Source: Phycisphaerales bacterium | GTDB lineage: Bacteria; Planctomycetota; Phycisphaerae; Phycisphaerales; SM1A02 | Direction of reading: 5' to 3' | DNA length: 64,000 bases | Assembly: GCA_009692045.1 (NCBI GenBank) | Contig: SIAA01000003.1 | Span: 56,156 to 120,155 of the forward strand | Part shown: piece after piece, positions 1 to 8,502 of the stretch | Layout: every line of letters begins with the position of its first letter | Position numbering within the stretch: the first letter of the stretch is position 1 | The notes under the pieces: model-generated | What the model was told of the DNA's origin: nothing | Databases searched by the model: none | Seen by the model: the letters and a program-made list of their open reading frames with translations, nothing else | Translations under genes and position numbers: made by a program

Positions 1-483
1 CCTGCGCTTCTGCTGCGGCGGGATGGGGCGCGGTTTCACAAAGCGCAAGGCGGGGATGCACTTGCAGTTCCCCACTGTGATCGATCCGCGGTCTGGGGTG
101 ATCTCGATGGCGATGGCGATCTCGATGCGGTGGTTGCAGAACTGAATGGCCCACTGCGGCTGCTGCGCAATGATCATGACAGCGCGAATGACTGGTTGAT
201 GGTCGGTCTCAACGACTCGCGAGCAGAATCAAAGAATCGCCACGGACTTGGATCGATGATTGAGCTGGAGCAGGCCGGAGTAACTCAGCGTCGCTGGCTG
301 TACGGCGGCGGGCCATTTCAGTCGAATGCCGTAGCCGAGGCCCACTTTGGAGTTTCTCCCGGCACTCCGTGCAAGGTGATCGTGCGCTGGCCTGATGGCA
401 CCGTGCAGGAAACCACCGGCGTCGCCGCTGGCAGCAGAGTCGTCATTCAGCGCTCGGATTCACTTCCGAGCATGAGCGAGTAA
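1..483 (+). CDS. FG-GAP / ASPIC-UnbV (CRTAC1-like) protein, 3' part only
   Basis: The frame is open from base 1, so the 5' end lies outside the window; 160 residues are visible. Residues about 35-55 hold a calcium-binding FG-GAP/VCBS repeat (GDLDGDGDLDAVVAELNG). The rest matches the ASPIC/UnbV C-terminal domain: a WLMVGL strand, a GLGSMIEL strand, a VAEAHFGV segment and a VRWPDGTVQE ending, typical of CRTAC1-like secreted proteins. Members are exported beta-propeller proteins of largely unknown role, abundant in Planctomycetota. An internal GTG at 130 could be taken for a start, but coding sequence clearly continues upstream. Seen directly: repeat and motif pattern. Inferred: extracellular location. 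Confidence 0.82.
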   Translation, partial: PALLLRRDGARFHKAQGGDALAVPHCDRSAVWGDLDGDGDLDAVVAELNGPLRLLRNDHDSANDWLMVGLNDSRAESKNRHGLGSMIELEQAGVTQRRWLYGGGPFQSNAVAEAHFGVSPGTPCKVIVRWPDGTVQETTGVAAGSRVVIQRSDSLPSMSE

Positions 484-505
484 CGCTATTCGATACTCGT
501 TCCGA

Positions 506-3184
506 TCACGGGCAGATTCCCCAGCCTCCCAGCAGGGTGGCCAGATCGCTTCCATCGACCACTCCCGAGCAGTCCAGGTCGCCGGCACCGGTGGAACCCC
601 AGTGAGAGAGCAGCACTGCTAGATCGGAACCAGCAACCAGTCCATCGCTGTCGAGGTCTGGGCAACCGCTGCCGCCGCTAGGAACGCTGGATGGGTTTGC
701 GGGGTCCGCACACTGGTCCAGTTCATCACGGTCATAGAAGCCATCACCATCGCGATCGAGAGCGGTGCGCGCGCCCGTGCCGTTGGGCACGAGTGTGTAC
801 AGGAACGGACTCGCAGCGGTCGCCTGCGCGTCGAGCTGGGCAATGGTGCGCACCTCGCTCAGGCGATCGGATTGCATCGCGGTGCCGCTAGTAAGCAGAA
901 AGCTCCTGGGCTCACCGGCGTAGTTGCCGCGAGCCACCAGTTGCGCCGAGCCCGCCTGGGCAATCGTCAGCAGAGTGGCGCGCCGCGCCGTTTGATCGCT
1001 GCCCGCGCCGCCCATGGTTGCCTGTGCGCCGACACTAGCGTGCGTCCCAGTGTCGAAGCACATCATGAACGCCGCCACATCGCGGCGCTGCTGGTTTCCG
1101 GCCGCGCCGCTGGCGAAGTTGAACACCGACAGCGAGAAGAACTTGAACAAAGTGTCTGTCGCGCCATCGTGAACGAAGCCGAACCCGGAGTTGTTGCTCT
1201 GGCTGGTCTTGTCCATGCCGGACTTTTCATAGATGTTGCGCAGTTGCGGCACCTTCATCGACTGCGCCTCCTGCAGGAGCGACGCCGAGATGATCGTTCC
1301 CTGGCCGCCCGTCGGCAGGGTGTGACAGTCGGAACACTGTACGAAGTCGAGGTTGCCGGTGGTGTAAAGGGTGAAGCCTGTGTTCGGGTTGCCCGAGCCG
1401 CCGCCGCCGGAACCCAGGTCGATGATGCTGGGCATGGTTCCGTTGAGGATGCGATTCGGATTCGGCGGGAAGGCGATCGATGCGAGATAAGCCTGCAGGC
1501 GCGTCATCTCCTTGGTGGTGAAAGGCGAGTCCCCACCCAGCAGGCTGACAGTCGCATGGGCGAACTGGCTCAGATCGGCGCGATCGCCCCGCCAGTGGAA
1601 TGGTTCCAGACCGCCTAGGCCGACCAGCGTCTGAGTGTTCATCGGCCCCTTCATCGGGTGAAAATCCTCGCAGGTACCTACCGGCAAGCCGAGGTTGCAC
1701 GATTCCTGATTGTCGACCATGACACCCTGTGGGTCGCCCAGGTCCCAAGAAAGTCGGTCCAGCCGTCCATCAATATGGCAACTGCCGCAGGACGCCTGGC
1801 CGAGGCCGCTGGCGATGTGGGTGTCGAAGAGAAACGGCCGGCCCACGCGCACCACTGTTGGTGTCGGGTCGAAGAAACTCTCGCGCTCGACTTCGGCAAG
1901 TGTCTGTTGATCCAGCACCGAAATGGTCGACTCGAAGCGGTTGAGCACATAAATGCGGTTGTTGGCGGCATCGCTCACCACACCGGTCGGTCCCTCGCCC
2001 ACGCTGACCAGCCCGCTGCGGTTCATGGTGGCGGCATCGAACACCGCCAGGTTGTCAGACCCCATGCCGGTGACGAACACCCGTGCGCCATCGGACGAGT
2101 ACGCCACGCCCCGCGGGTCGCCCAGTGACAGTTCGCGCTGCGCCATGGGAATGCTCGCCGTGGCGTAGCTCAGGTGCTGATTCAGATCGCGGCGCAGGAT
2201 TGGCGTACTGCTGGCCGAACTGAATGTCGCCCCCTCAACGCGGGTGAAGATCCCTTTCACATTGGACTCAAAGCGGATCTCGTTCTTGGCCTCGGTGCCC
2301 ACCACCACCGCACTGCCATCGGCGCGGGATGCCAGCGCCATGTTGGCGGTGAGAAACCCCTTCTTGTAAGTAACAGCCAGCGAGTTGGCATCGATCTGGG
2401 CGATGTCGTTGCCGTGCAAGCCCCAGGTGACGGCGGCCGACCAGTCCTTGTCGTTGATGTCCCGCCAAGTGCCGTTGGCGGCCTTACGCACAATGATGCT
2501 GCTGTCCGGAGCACTGGGCAGGTCCGCGGCGATAGGCGGATTGAAGGCGGTGCCCGAGTTGGGCGGGGGGTTCGGGTCGCCCGGATATGGATTCACCGAG
2601 GAGGCGACGACTGTCTCGGGGATAGCCGTGGTGTCGTTACCCGCTTCAAAGATCGCGCACCAGACCCGTGTTCCGTCGGTGGCCAGCGCCCGCGGCTCCT
2701 CGCCGGCAATGGCGACCGTGGTGGGTGCGGCTGAGAGCAGCGCCGGATTGAATACCTCGATGCGGTTGCGTTGCGATACCGAAACGAAGGCCCGCTGCGG
2801 TGAGCCGGCAAAGACCACATCGGCCGGTTCATCACCGGTGAGGAGAGTCGCCTTCACCTTGAGGGTGGCCAGATCGATGACCGTCACCGAGTCGGAGAGA
2901 TGATTGACGACCCAGGCTTCCGAGTTCCCGCGCGCGCGCACCGAGATCGGCTCTAGGCCGACGCCGATGCTTCCCACCTTGTGCAGACCAGCAGCGTCTG
3001 CCGCGTAGACTTCGAGCCGGTTGTCTGGCGTGTTGGTTTGCAGCAGCCAAGTCGCTCCCGAGGCAACCGTGACCACTTCAAGCGGGTGTACCTGAGGCGA
3101 CTCGAAGTTCACAAAGGTGGTCTGCGCGGCGGCATAGGGCAGCCACGCGAGGAGCGCAAAAGCGGGGATGAGGATTTGTCGCAT
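506..3184 (-). CDS. Secreted beta-propeller di-heme cytochrome c with C-terminal dockerin-like module
   Basis: An 892-residue protein with a signal peptide (about residues 1-20, ending YAAAQ). The N-terminal half has YVTN-type propeller repeats (for example VNHLSDSVTVIDLATLKV and MGSDNLAVFDAATMN). Two c-type heme motifs follow, CGSCH near residue 468 and CSDCH near 618, in a setting like the di-heme cytochrome c peroxidase/MauG family. The last about 50 residues carry two Asp-rich loops (DLDSDGLVAGSDLAVLL and DLDCSGVVDGSDLATLL), the dockerin-like ending common in Phycisphaerae exported proteins. Likely a periplasmic or surface redox protein; donor and substrate cannot be read from sequence. 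The ATG at 3184 is preferred over a TTG two codons upstream; an AT-rich stretch lies just upstream of it. Confidence 0.85.
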   Translation of the reverse strand: MRQILIPAFALLAWLPYAAAQTTFVNFESPQVHPLEVVTVASGATWLLQTNTPDNRLEVYAADAAGLHKVGSIGVGLEPISVRARGNSEAWVVNHLSDSVTVIDLATLKVKATLLTGDEPADVVFAGSPQRAFVSVSQRNRIEVFNPALLSAAPTTVAIAGEEPRALATDGTRVWCAIFEAGNDTTAIPETVVASSVNPYPGDPNPPPNSGTAFNPPIAADLPSAPDSSIIVRKAANGTWRDINDKDWSAAVTWGLHGNDIAQIDANSLAVTYKKGFLTANMALASRADGSAVVVGTEAKNEIRFESNVKGIFTRVEGATFSSASSTPILRRDLNQHLSYATASIPMAQRELSLGDPRGVAYSSDGARVFVTGMGSDNLAVFDAATMNRSGLVSVGEGPTGVVSDAANNRIYVLNRFESTISVLDQQTLAEVERESFFDPTPTVVRVGRPFLFDTHIASGLGQASCGSCHIDGRLDRLSWDLGDPQGVMVDNQESCNLGLPVGTCEDFHPMKGPMNTQTLVGLGGLEPFHWRGDRADLSQFAHATVSLLGGDSPFTTKEMTRLQAYLASIAFPPNPNRILNGTMPSIIDLGSGGGGSGNPNTGFTLYTTGNLDFVQCSDCHTLPTGGQGTIISASLLQEAQSMKVPQLRNIYEKSGMDKTSQSNNSGFGFVHDGATDTLFKFFSLSVFNFASGAAGNQQRRDVAAFMMCFDTGTHASVGAQATMGGAGSDQTARRATLLTIAQAGSAQLVARGNYAGEPRSFLLTSGTAMQSDRLSEVRTIAQLDAQATAASPFLYTLVPNGTGARTALDRDGDGFYDRDELDQCADPANPSSVPSGGSGCPDLDSDGLVAGSDLAVLLSHWGSTGAGDLDCSGVVDGSDLATLLGGWGICP

Positions 3185-3244
3185 GAACAAAATATTAAGC
3201 CTGCCCTTTGGAGATACAAGGCTTTTTGGAGCTTTTGTTGGCAG

Positions 3245-4690
3245 TTAGAGCAGGGGGCTGAGAAGCCCTGCCGCGTTTTCGATGAGCCGCTTGGCGAGGG
3301 GACGCCGCCGCCATGCTGCCCCTGAGAGCTGCGTGCTGCTTGCGATGTAGCCAGCCTGCAACTTTCTAAGCGCGTGCGCAAACGGGTTGTCGTAAACCAC
3401 CAAGGAAGCCTCGAAGTTCAGGTCGAAGGATCGCCTGTCCAAGTTCGCGCTGGTGACCAACGAGAGTTGCCGATCGACAGTCACCGTCTTGGCGTGCAGC
3501 AGTCCTTTCTCAAACTCAAAGATCTTCACATTGCTGCTGAGAAGCACCTCGTAATAGGCGCGGCTGGCGAGCGCAACCAGTCGGCTGTTGTTGCGCTTGG
3601 GAATCACCAGTGTTACCGAGACCCCGCTCTTGGCTGCCACGCACATCGCCATGACCGTTTCGATGTTGGGTACGAAGTAAGGCGTGGTGAGGACGACCTC
3701 CTGCCGCGCTACTCGCAACATCCCTTGCACCAGTTGCGTAGTGGACTCGTTGTCAAAGTTGGGGCCACTGGCGACGAACTGAGCGGCGGCGCCCTCGCCA
3801 GTCGCACAGAGTGGCGGGTGCAAGTTCATCAACTCCCGCAGGTCCTCCCCCGTCTCGAAGTACCAATCTTCCAAGAACACCAACTGCACCTCGCGCACTA
3901 CCGGCCCCTCTGCTCGAACCATGCAATCAACCCAGGGAGCGAACTTGGGATCAGGGGCGAAGGAAGCACTGGCAATGTTCATGCTGCCCACATGAGCGAT
4001 GCGTCCGTCAACGATGAGGAGCTTGCGGTGATTGCGCAGGTCGAGTCTGGTGAAGATAATGCGCCACAGGCCCACGGGCAGCGCCCGTGTAACTCGGACA
4101 CCAGCAGCCATCATCGTGTGGCACAACTTCCCGCGGAGAAACCTGCGGGATCCGACATCATCGCAGAGCACTCGAACCTTCACGCCGCGTTTGGCGGCAG
4201 CGATCAAAGCATCAGCTACGGCGCGGCCCGACTCGTCATCAAGAAATATGTAGGTGAGTAGATGCACATGAGCGGAGGCAGAGTCGATGTCGGCAACCAT
4301 GCGAGCGATGGCTGAGTCGGTGTCCCCGCAGATGTCCAGAGCATTCCCTCTTGTGGCTTTGCTGTGAGAGGCAGAGGTGGCGATCTGACAGACCGCCCGA
4401 TCGAGTTGATCCATCTTGATCTCGATGGCATCGGGATCGCGGTGCCCGTGATGCGCCTCAATGTCTAGAGCAGCCAGAACCTCGGCATGTCGTTTCCTGC
4501 GCATCCATCCCAGGCGCGGCTCGCCAAACATGGCGAAGGCGAGCAAACTTCCCGCGGGCATGAGAAGGAGAAACAGAACCCAAGCCGTGGCCACGGCGGG
4601 GCGGTTTCCTTTGCGGATCAGAACATAACAAGCCACCAAGAGGCGGGTGATTGCCTCGATACCGAAGATGGTCGGATAGAGGTAATCCAA
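3245..4690 (-). CDS. cls: Cardiolipin synthase, phospholipase D family
   Basis: A 481-residue membrane-bound enzyme that joins two phosphatidylglycerols to make cardiolipin. Two N-terminal transmembrane segments (about residues 5-22 and 34-55) are followed by two HxKxxxxD motifs: HRKLLIVDGRIAHVGSMNIA near residue 220 and HAKTVTVDRQLSLVTSANLD near residue 400. The order and length fit bacterial ClsA-type synthases. The start is a TTG, 18 bases downstream of greA's stop; no clear Shine-Dalgarno or upstream ATG is visible, so the exact start is tentative. It is co-directional with greA. Some PLD-family proteins of this form are annotated only as phosphatidylserine/cardiolipin synthase-like. Confidence 0.9.
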   Translation of the reverse strand: MDYLYPTIFGIEAITRLLVACYVLIRKGNRPAVATAWVLFLLLMPAGSLLAFAMFGEPRLGWMRRKRHAEVLAALDIEAHHGHRDPDAIEIKMDQLDRAVCQIATSASHSKATRGNALDICGDTDSAIARMVADIDSASAHVHLLTYIFLDDESGRAVADALIAAAKRGVKVRVLCDDVGSRRFLRGKLCHTMMAAGVRVTRALPVGLWRIIFTRLDLRNHRKLLIVDGRIAHVGSMNIASASFAPDPKFAPWVDCMVRAEGPVVREVQLVFLEDWYFETGEDLRELMNLHPPLCATGEGAAAQFVASGPNFDNESTTQLVQGMLRVARQEVVLTTPYFVPNIETVMAMCVAAKSGVSVTLVIPKRNNSRLVALASRAYYEVLLSSNVKIFEFEKGLLHAKTVTVDRQLSLVTSANLDRRSFDLNFEASLVVYDNPFAHALRKLQAGYIASSTQLSGAAWRRRPLAKRLIENAAGLLSPLL

Positions 4691-4708
4691 GATGGGGCTC
4701 GGTCAGAG

Positions 4709-5179
4709 CTAGGAGCAGATTTCAATCACGGTCAGGCGGCGATCGCCCTTGGGTAGGGCAACTCGCACGGTATCGCCGATGCGAGTCTTCATTAGCGCCT
4801 GCCCCATGGGGCTGGTCGCTGTCACCTCGCGTGCCACGGACTCGTCGGCATCATCCGAGTAGCCCGTCACCAACTTGAGTACTTCCTCCCGGCCGGAGGC
4901 TTCGTCCCGGACTTTGATTACGGCCCCGATGAACACGATGTCCTTCGGGAGGTCGTTACTGCCCAGAATCTGGCAGGTGCGTAGCTTCTCCTCGATGTCG
5001 CGGATTCGAGCATCGTTGTGCGACTTGTCCTCGCGGGAAGCGTGGTAATCCGCGTTCTCGCGCAGATCGCCCTGAGCCCGAGCCTCAGCAATGCGAGTGA
5101 TCAGAACCTTGTCCAGTGCTCTCAACTCCTGGAGCCGAGCATGGAGCCTTTCGCTATCAGCCTTGGTGATGAATTCCAT
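4709..5179 (-). CDS. greA: Transcription elongation factor GreA
   Basis: A 156-residue protein that enters the secondary channel of RNA polymerase and stimulates cleavage of backtracked transcripts. The N-terminal antiparallel coiled coil contains the family's acidic tip region (AEARAQGDLRENADYHASRE, residues about 33-52). The C-terminal FKBP-like domain has SPMGQALM and GDTVRVALP. The ATG at 5179 gives the usual GreA length and starts 13 bases after the upstream membrane-protein stop; an earlier start at 5251 would add an atypical 24 residues and overlap that gene by 59 bases. It closes the minus-strand cell-wall block, an unusual neighbour for greA. Confidence 0.95.
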   Translation of the reverse strand: MEFITKADSERLHARLQELRALDKVLITRIAEARAQGDLRENADYHASREDKSHNDARIRDIEEKLRTCQILGSNDLPKDIVFIGAVIKVRDEASGREEVLKLVTGYSDDADESVAREVTATSPMGQALMKTRIGDTVRVALPKGDRRLTVIEICS

Positions 5180-5192
5180 AGACAGGTGAACG

Positions 5193-5741
5193 CTATCCCT
5201 CACTGGGCACGGGCGCAAGGTTTCGCAGTGTGGATGCGGCGACCCCCGCAACTAGCAGCACGGCGGCCAGTGCCCATGTTTCCGCAGTCCCCGGGGCGGC
5301 GGCGGCAGCATGCGCTGCTCCGCTCAGCAGGCAGAGGAACATGGCGAGTGCCCGCTCCCATCCCAGGCGTGATCCTCGCGCCCAAGCAAGGAGTCCGCAG
5401 ATACAGGCGGCGTGAGCGAGGAGCATGGCATCGAGACTGGCGACCTCGGCAACAGTCCATGAGGAAATCAGGCGCAGCGGCCAGAGAACCAGCTGCAGCA
5501 AACACGCCACCGTGAGGAGGTCAAGCAGGCTTGATCGAACCGGTGTCGGGCAGGGAGCCTCGCTCAATCGCAGCAGTGGCCAGGCCACTATCAGTCCCGT
5601 GGCACAGAGCACAACTGTTCGCAGTACCGCTGGGTGGTAGGAGTTCAGGCTCGGCTCAATGGGCGCAGACACTCCGATGCCGAACGCTATGGAGGCGCCC
5701 AGCCAAAGTGCACCCCAGGAAACGAGATCGCGCGGAACCAT
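5193..5741 (-). CDS. Uncharacterised membrane protein in the cell-wall cluster
   Basis: I do not recognise a family. From the ATG at 5741 the protein has 182 residues and about five or six hydrophobic segments (for example WGALWLGASIAFGIGV, VVLCATGLIVAWPLL, LLDLLTVACLLQLVLWPL and WALAAVLLVAGVAA), so it is an integral inner-membrane protein. The start is supported by GAGGTG six bases upstream, 19 bases after the end of the ftsQ-like gene; an ATG at 5792 is an alternative that would overlap that gene by 32 bases. It occupies the place where ftsA/ftsZ would follow ftsQ in many bacteria, but shows no similarity to either. A role in division or wall synthesis is only suggested by position. Confidence 0.7.
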   Translation of the reverse strand: MVPRDLVSWGALWLGASIAFGIGVSAPIEPSLNSYHPAVLRTVVLCATGLIVAWPLLRLSEAPCPTPVRSSLLDLLTVACLLQLVLWPLRLISSWTVAEVASLDAMLLAHAACICGLLAWARGSRLGWERALAMFLCLLSGAAHAAAAAPGTAETWALAAVLLVAGVAASTLRNLAPVPSEG

Positions 5742-5760
5742 ATCATTCACCTCAGATAGA

Positions 5761-6594
5761 TCAGCGTATGCCAACGCAGTCGGTTCTGACATCGAGTGAC
5801 CCTGTGCATTCGCCGTCGACCTTGCCGAAGGACGAATCGAAGTACTGGAGGTATCGCAGCTTTTGTACCGCTGCGACCTCAGCAGGGGTCTCTTCTCCGG
5901 GAGGATGTCCCCATTCAATGGTGCAGCCACCTCTGGTCTTCATCCTCAGTTGCCCATCCTCGGCATATCCGCCGACCTCAATGGACTCGATTTGAGAACG
6001 CCATCTTTGCGTGTCGATCATTCGCGCCAGTTCCAAGCCGGCCGCGAGATCAGCACCGATCCATCTGGTTCCGGCATGATCGGGTCGAGGCTCGCGACAA
6101 CCACGGATGCGGGGAAAGGCCGGGCCGGAATCGGCGGCATAGGTTCGCGGTAGGAGTCTGCCGTCAGCAGCTATCAGGTGCTCGCCATCCGAATCACACA
6201 CCAGAGCGAAGGGCGCCGCGAATAGGGCATCTACCGTGAGTTCGCCCACGCTGGCCCGGCGTACCTGGCTTACGGAGAAGAACCAACCACTATCCATCAG
6301 CGCCTTCTGGGCTCTAGCCAACGCCTGACGATCGCCGGGATCAGGGCCAGCCTCGGCTGCCGCGAGCTCCGAGAGCAGTCGAATGTCGCTCTCACCGAGC
6401 CAGGCAGGGGCGCGGGTAAAGGCGACGCGCACGGCTCCCACAGTACTGGCGCCGCTAGCGTGAGCCGCCTTGCGCAGTTTGGGAAGGACTACGGTTGCAA
6501 AGAGGGCGAGCCCCAGAATGAGTGCCCCAGCGCCGATCGCGGTGGAAATGTGATGCCATGACATCCCCTGCGAGCTCGATTGCTGCTTGGCCAT
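5761..6594 (-). CDS. ftsQ: FtsQ/DivIB-like cell division protein (by context and layout)
   Basis: A 277-residue protein with a short cytoplasmic N-terminus, one transmembrane helix (about residues 18-36, GAGALILGLALFATVVLP) and a periplasmic remainder. Residues about 75-170 have POTRA/FtsQ-like features: a run similar to QALARAQKALMDSGWFFSVSQVRR, then LTVDALFAAPFALV and a LIAADGRLLPRTY segment resembling the FtsQ 'vd.dG.vl' region. FtsQ bridges the FtsBL and FtsWI parts of the divisome. The position directly after murC-murB-ddl is the classic dcw place for ftsQ. Sequence similarity is weak, so the assignment rests on topology, motif order and context. Confidence 0.72.
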   Translation of the reverse strand: MAKQQSSSQGMSWHHISTAIGAGALILGLALFATVVLPKLRKAAHASGASTVGAVRVAFTRAPAWLGESDIRLLSELAAAEAGPDPGDRQALARAQKALMDSGWFFSVSQVRRASVGELTVDALFAAPFALVCDSDGEHLIAADGRLLPRTYAADSGPAFPRIRGCREPRPDHAGTRWIGADLAAGLELARMIDTQRWRSQIESIEVGGYAEDGQLRMKTRGGCTIEWGHPPGEETPAEVAAVQKLRYLQYFDSSFGKVDGECTGSLDVRTDCVGIR

Positions 6595-6604
6595 TCGTGC
6601 CTAG

Positions 6605-7555
6605 TTATTCGGCTCGAAGCGCCGGTGAGGGAGAAATATCCGCCAAGCCTCTGTCGCGCGCGCGCCGAGCGAGACCGGCGGTTGCCAGAGAGGCGCAAAC
6701 CTCTTCGAAGCTGATACCGACGTGACTGGCGGCCTTGGGGATGAGGCTGTGATCAGTCATCCCGGGCATGGTGTTGATCTCGAGAAACCACGGACCTCGC
6801 TCATCAACCATGAAGTCGACGCGGGCGATGTCACGGCACCCGATGGCGTCAAACACCTGGAGTGCCCAGGCCGATGCCGCAGCCGTGTGTTCGGGGTCAA
6901 TGTCAGAGTCGAACAGATACTTGGTGTCATCGCGGTTGTACTTTGCTTCGTAGTCGTAGAAGTCGACGCTAGGAACGATTTCAATGATGGGGAGTACCTG
7001 GCGATGGAGAATCCCCACGGTTATCTCACGACCCTTGATAAACCGCTCGGCGAGAAGCCGAGGTCGGCCCTTCAGCAGCTCCAGACAGGCCTGATGGCCA
7101 GTGACCTGGTCATGACAGATTCGCATGTCGACACTCGAACCGTCGTCCACCGGCTTGAGCACGAATGGCGGTTCCAGGTCCAGATCAGCGGGGGAGGTGA
7201 CAATCCGCGAGGGCGGCGTGCGCACTCCGATGCGCTGTGCATACATCTTGGAGGCAGCCTTATCCATGGCTAGGCGCGCCGACTTGGAGCGGCAACCGAC
7301 AAAGGGTCTACCCTCCGCCTCGAGAATCTCCTGCAGCGGGCCCCCCTCCCCCCACGGACCGTGGAGGACGGGGAAGGCCACATCAAACTGCATCTGGGCC
7401 AAGTCCTCGTTGGTGATGCGGCCGATCAGCCGAGACTCGACCTCCCACCCACCGGCGCGCACGAGAGCCTCGGCAACGCGGGTACCGGAGCGAATGCTTA
7501 CCTCGCGCTCAGCATCGGGGCCGCCCATCAGAACTAGAACCTTTGGATTGCTCAT
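6605..7555 (-). CDS. ddl: D-alanine--D-alanine ligase
   Basis: A 316-residue ATP-grasp enzyme that makes the D-Ala-D-Ala dipeptide for peptidoglycan. Visible family motifs are KVLVLMGGPDAEREVSIRSG at the N-terminus, HGPWGEGGPLQ, the ATP-grasp FVLKPVDDGSSVDM segment, and the metal-binding ARVDFMVDE/WFLEINTMPGMTDHSLIPKAA end. The ATG at 7555 overlaps the murB stop in an ATGA arrangement, indicating translational coupling; a start eight codons earlier is possible but unlikely. It follows murC and murB on the same strand, so it is probably cotranscribed with them. Confidence 0.96.
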   Translation of the reverse strand: MSNPKVLVLMGGPDAEREVSIRSGTRVAEALVRAGGWEVESRLIGRITNEDLAQMQFDVAFPVLHGPWGEGGPLQEILEAEGRPFVGCRSKSARLAMDKAASKMYAQRIGVRTPPSRIVTSPADLDLEPPFVLKPVDDGSSVDMRICHDQVTGHQACLELLKGRPRLLAERFIKGREITVGILHRQVLPIIEIVPSVDFYDYEAKYNRDDTKYLFDSDIDPEHTAAASAWALQVFDAIGCRDIARVDFMVDERGPWFLEINTMPGMTDHSLIPKAASHVGISFEEVCASLATAGLARRARDRGLADISPSPALRAE

Positions 7556-8499
7556 GAGTGATCTCGGGGCTTTGTCCAAAACACAACTTCGCGTTCAAGA
7601 GAGATGCCGCAGTGCGCCTTGACGCGGTGCTGCACCAGTTCGGCAAGTGCGCGCACATCTCTTGCGTGACCCTCCTTGACCACCGTGATGAAGTTGCCAT
7701 GGCAGTCGCTGACCTCGGCTGACCCCAGCACCGTGCCCTTGAGGCCCGCGCGATCAATGAGCATGCCGGCGCTTACTCGCTGGTTCGTCTGGGGATCGAC
7801 GGGGTTTCTGAACATGCAACCAGCCGAGTTGTCCTTCAGAGGCTGCGAGTTGGCCTTGTAGGCGGAGATTTCCTTCATGCGGCTGCGCAGAAGTTGCGCA
7901 TCGGCTTCACCCAACTGCAGGCAGGCGCTCACGATGATCCCCTCCGGCAAACTGCTGCCGCGGTAGGAGAACTTGGCCTCCGAGGTCGAAACCTCCTCGG
8001 TGCTCCCCGATGTGTTCATCAGGCGAACCGAGCGGATAGCGGAGGCGATGTCACCGTACTTGCCTCCAGCATTCATCTTGATTGCCCCTCCGAGCGATGC
8101 AGGAATGCCAATGAGTTGCTCGATGCCCGCGAGGCCACGACGACCGCACTCGGTGGTGAGCAGGCTGACAGAGCAGCCACTTCCCGCCTCTAGAGAAACA
8201 TCGCCGCTGCTGCCATCAAAGCGAGTCGCCCGGAATGCCGCGTGGGTCAGTTGCACCACTACGCCGTCGATGCCCTCGTCATCTACCAGCAGGTTGGCGC
8301 CCTCTCCCAGCACACGTACAGCAACGCCATCTTCGGTGCAGCGCCGCAATAGCTGCGACAGTGCCATCTCGGAGCGGGGTTTGATCAGCCACTCAACGCG
8401 ACCTCCCACGCCGAACCAAGTGCGGGCGCCAAGCGGCGCATCCTGTTCTACTTCTAGGTCCAGTCCAGCAAACGACGAGGTGCTTAGAACTGTCGGCAC
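7552..8499 (-). CDS. murB: UDP-N-acetylenolpyruvoylglucosamine reductase MurB
   Basis: A 315-residue FAD enzyme reducing UDP-GlcNAc-enolpyruvate to UDP-MurNAc. FAD-binding motifs include RTWFGVGGRVEWLIKP near residue 26, VLGEGANLLVDDEG near 63, and GIPASLGGAIKMNAGGKYGD near 130. The active-site region KDNSAGCMFRNP (about 222-233) carries the serine/cysteine stretch typical of the family. The start is GTG, preceded by AAGGAG six bases upstream that lies within the murC 3' end, three bases from the murC stop. The gene ends in an ATGA overlap with ddl. Confidence 0.96.
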   Translation of the reverse strand: MPTVLSTSSFAGLDLEVEQDAPLGARTWFGVGGRVEWLIKPRSEMALSQLLRRCTEDGVAVRVLGEGANLLVDDEGIDGVVVQLTHAAFRATRFDGSSGDVSLEAGSGCSVSLLTTECGRRGLAGIEQLIGIPASLGGAIKMNAGGKYGDIASAIRSVRLMNTSGSTEEVSTSEAKFSYRGSSLPEGIIVSACLQLGEADAQLLRSRMKEISAYKANSQPLKDNSAGCMFRNPVDPQTNQRVSAGMLIDRAGLKGTVLGSAEVSDCHGNFITVVKEGHARDVRALAELVQHRVKAHCGISLEREVVFWTKPRDHS

Positions 8500-8502
8500 A
8501 GA

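Noticed and set aside
872..1618. 248-codon plus-strand frame
   Set aside because: Antisense to the cytochrome gene, no family pattern, Arg/Ala-rich shadow translation.
3374..4261. 295-codon plus-strand frame
   Set aside because: Antisense to cls, whose HKD motifs are intact; no recognisable domain.
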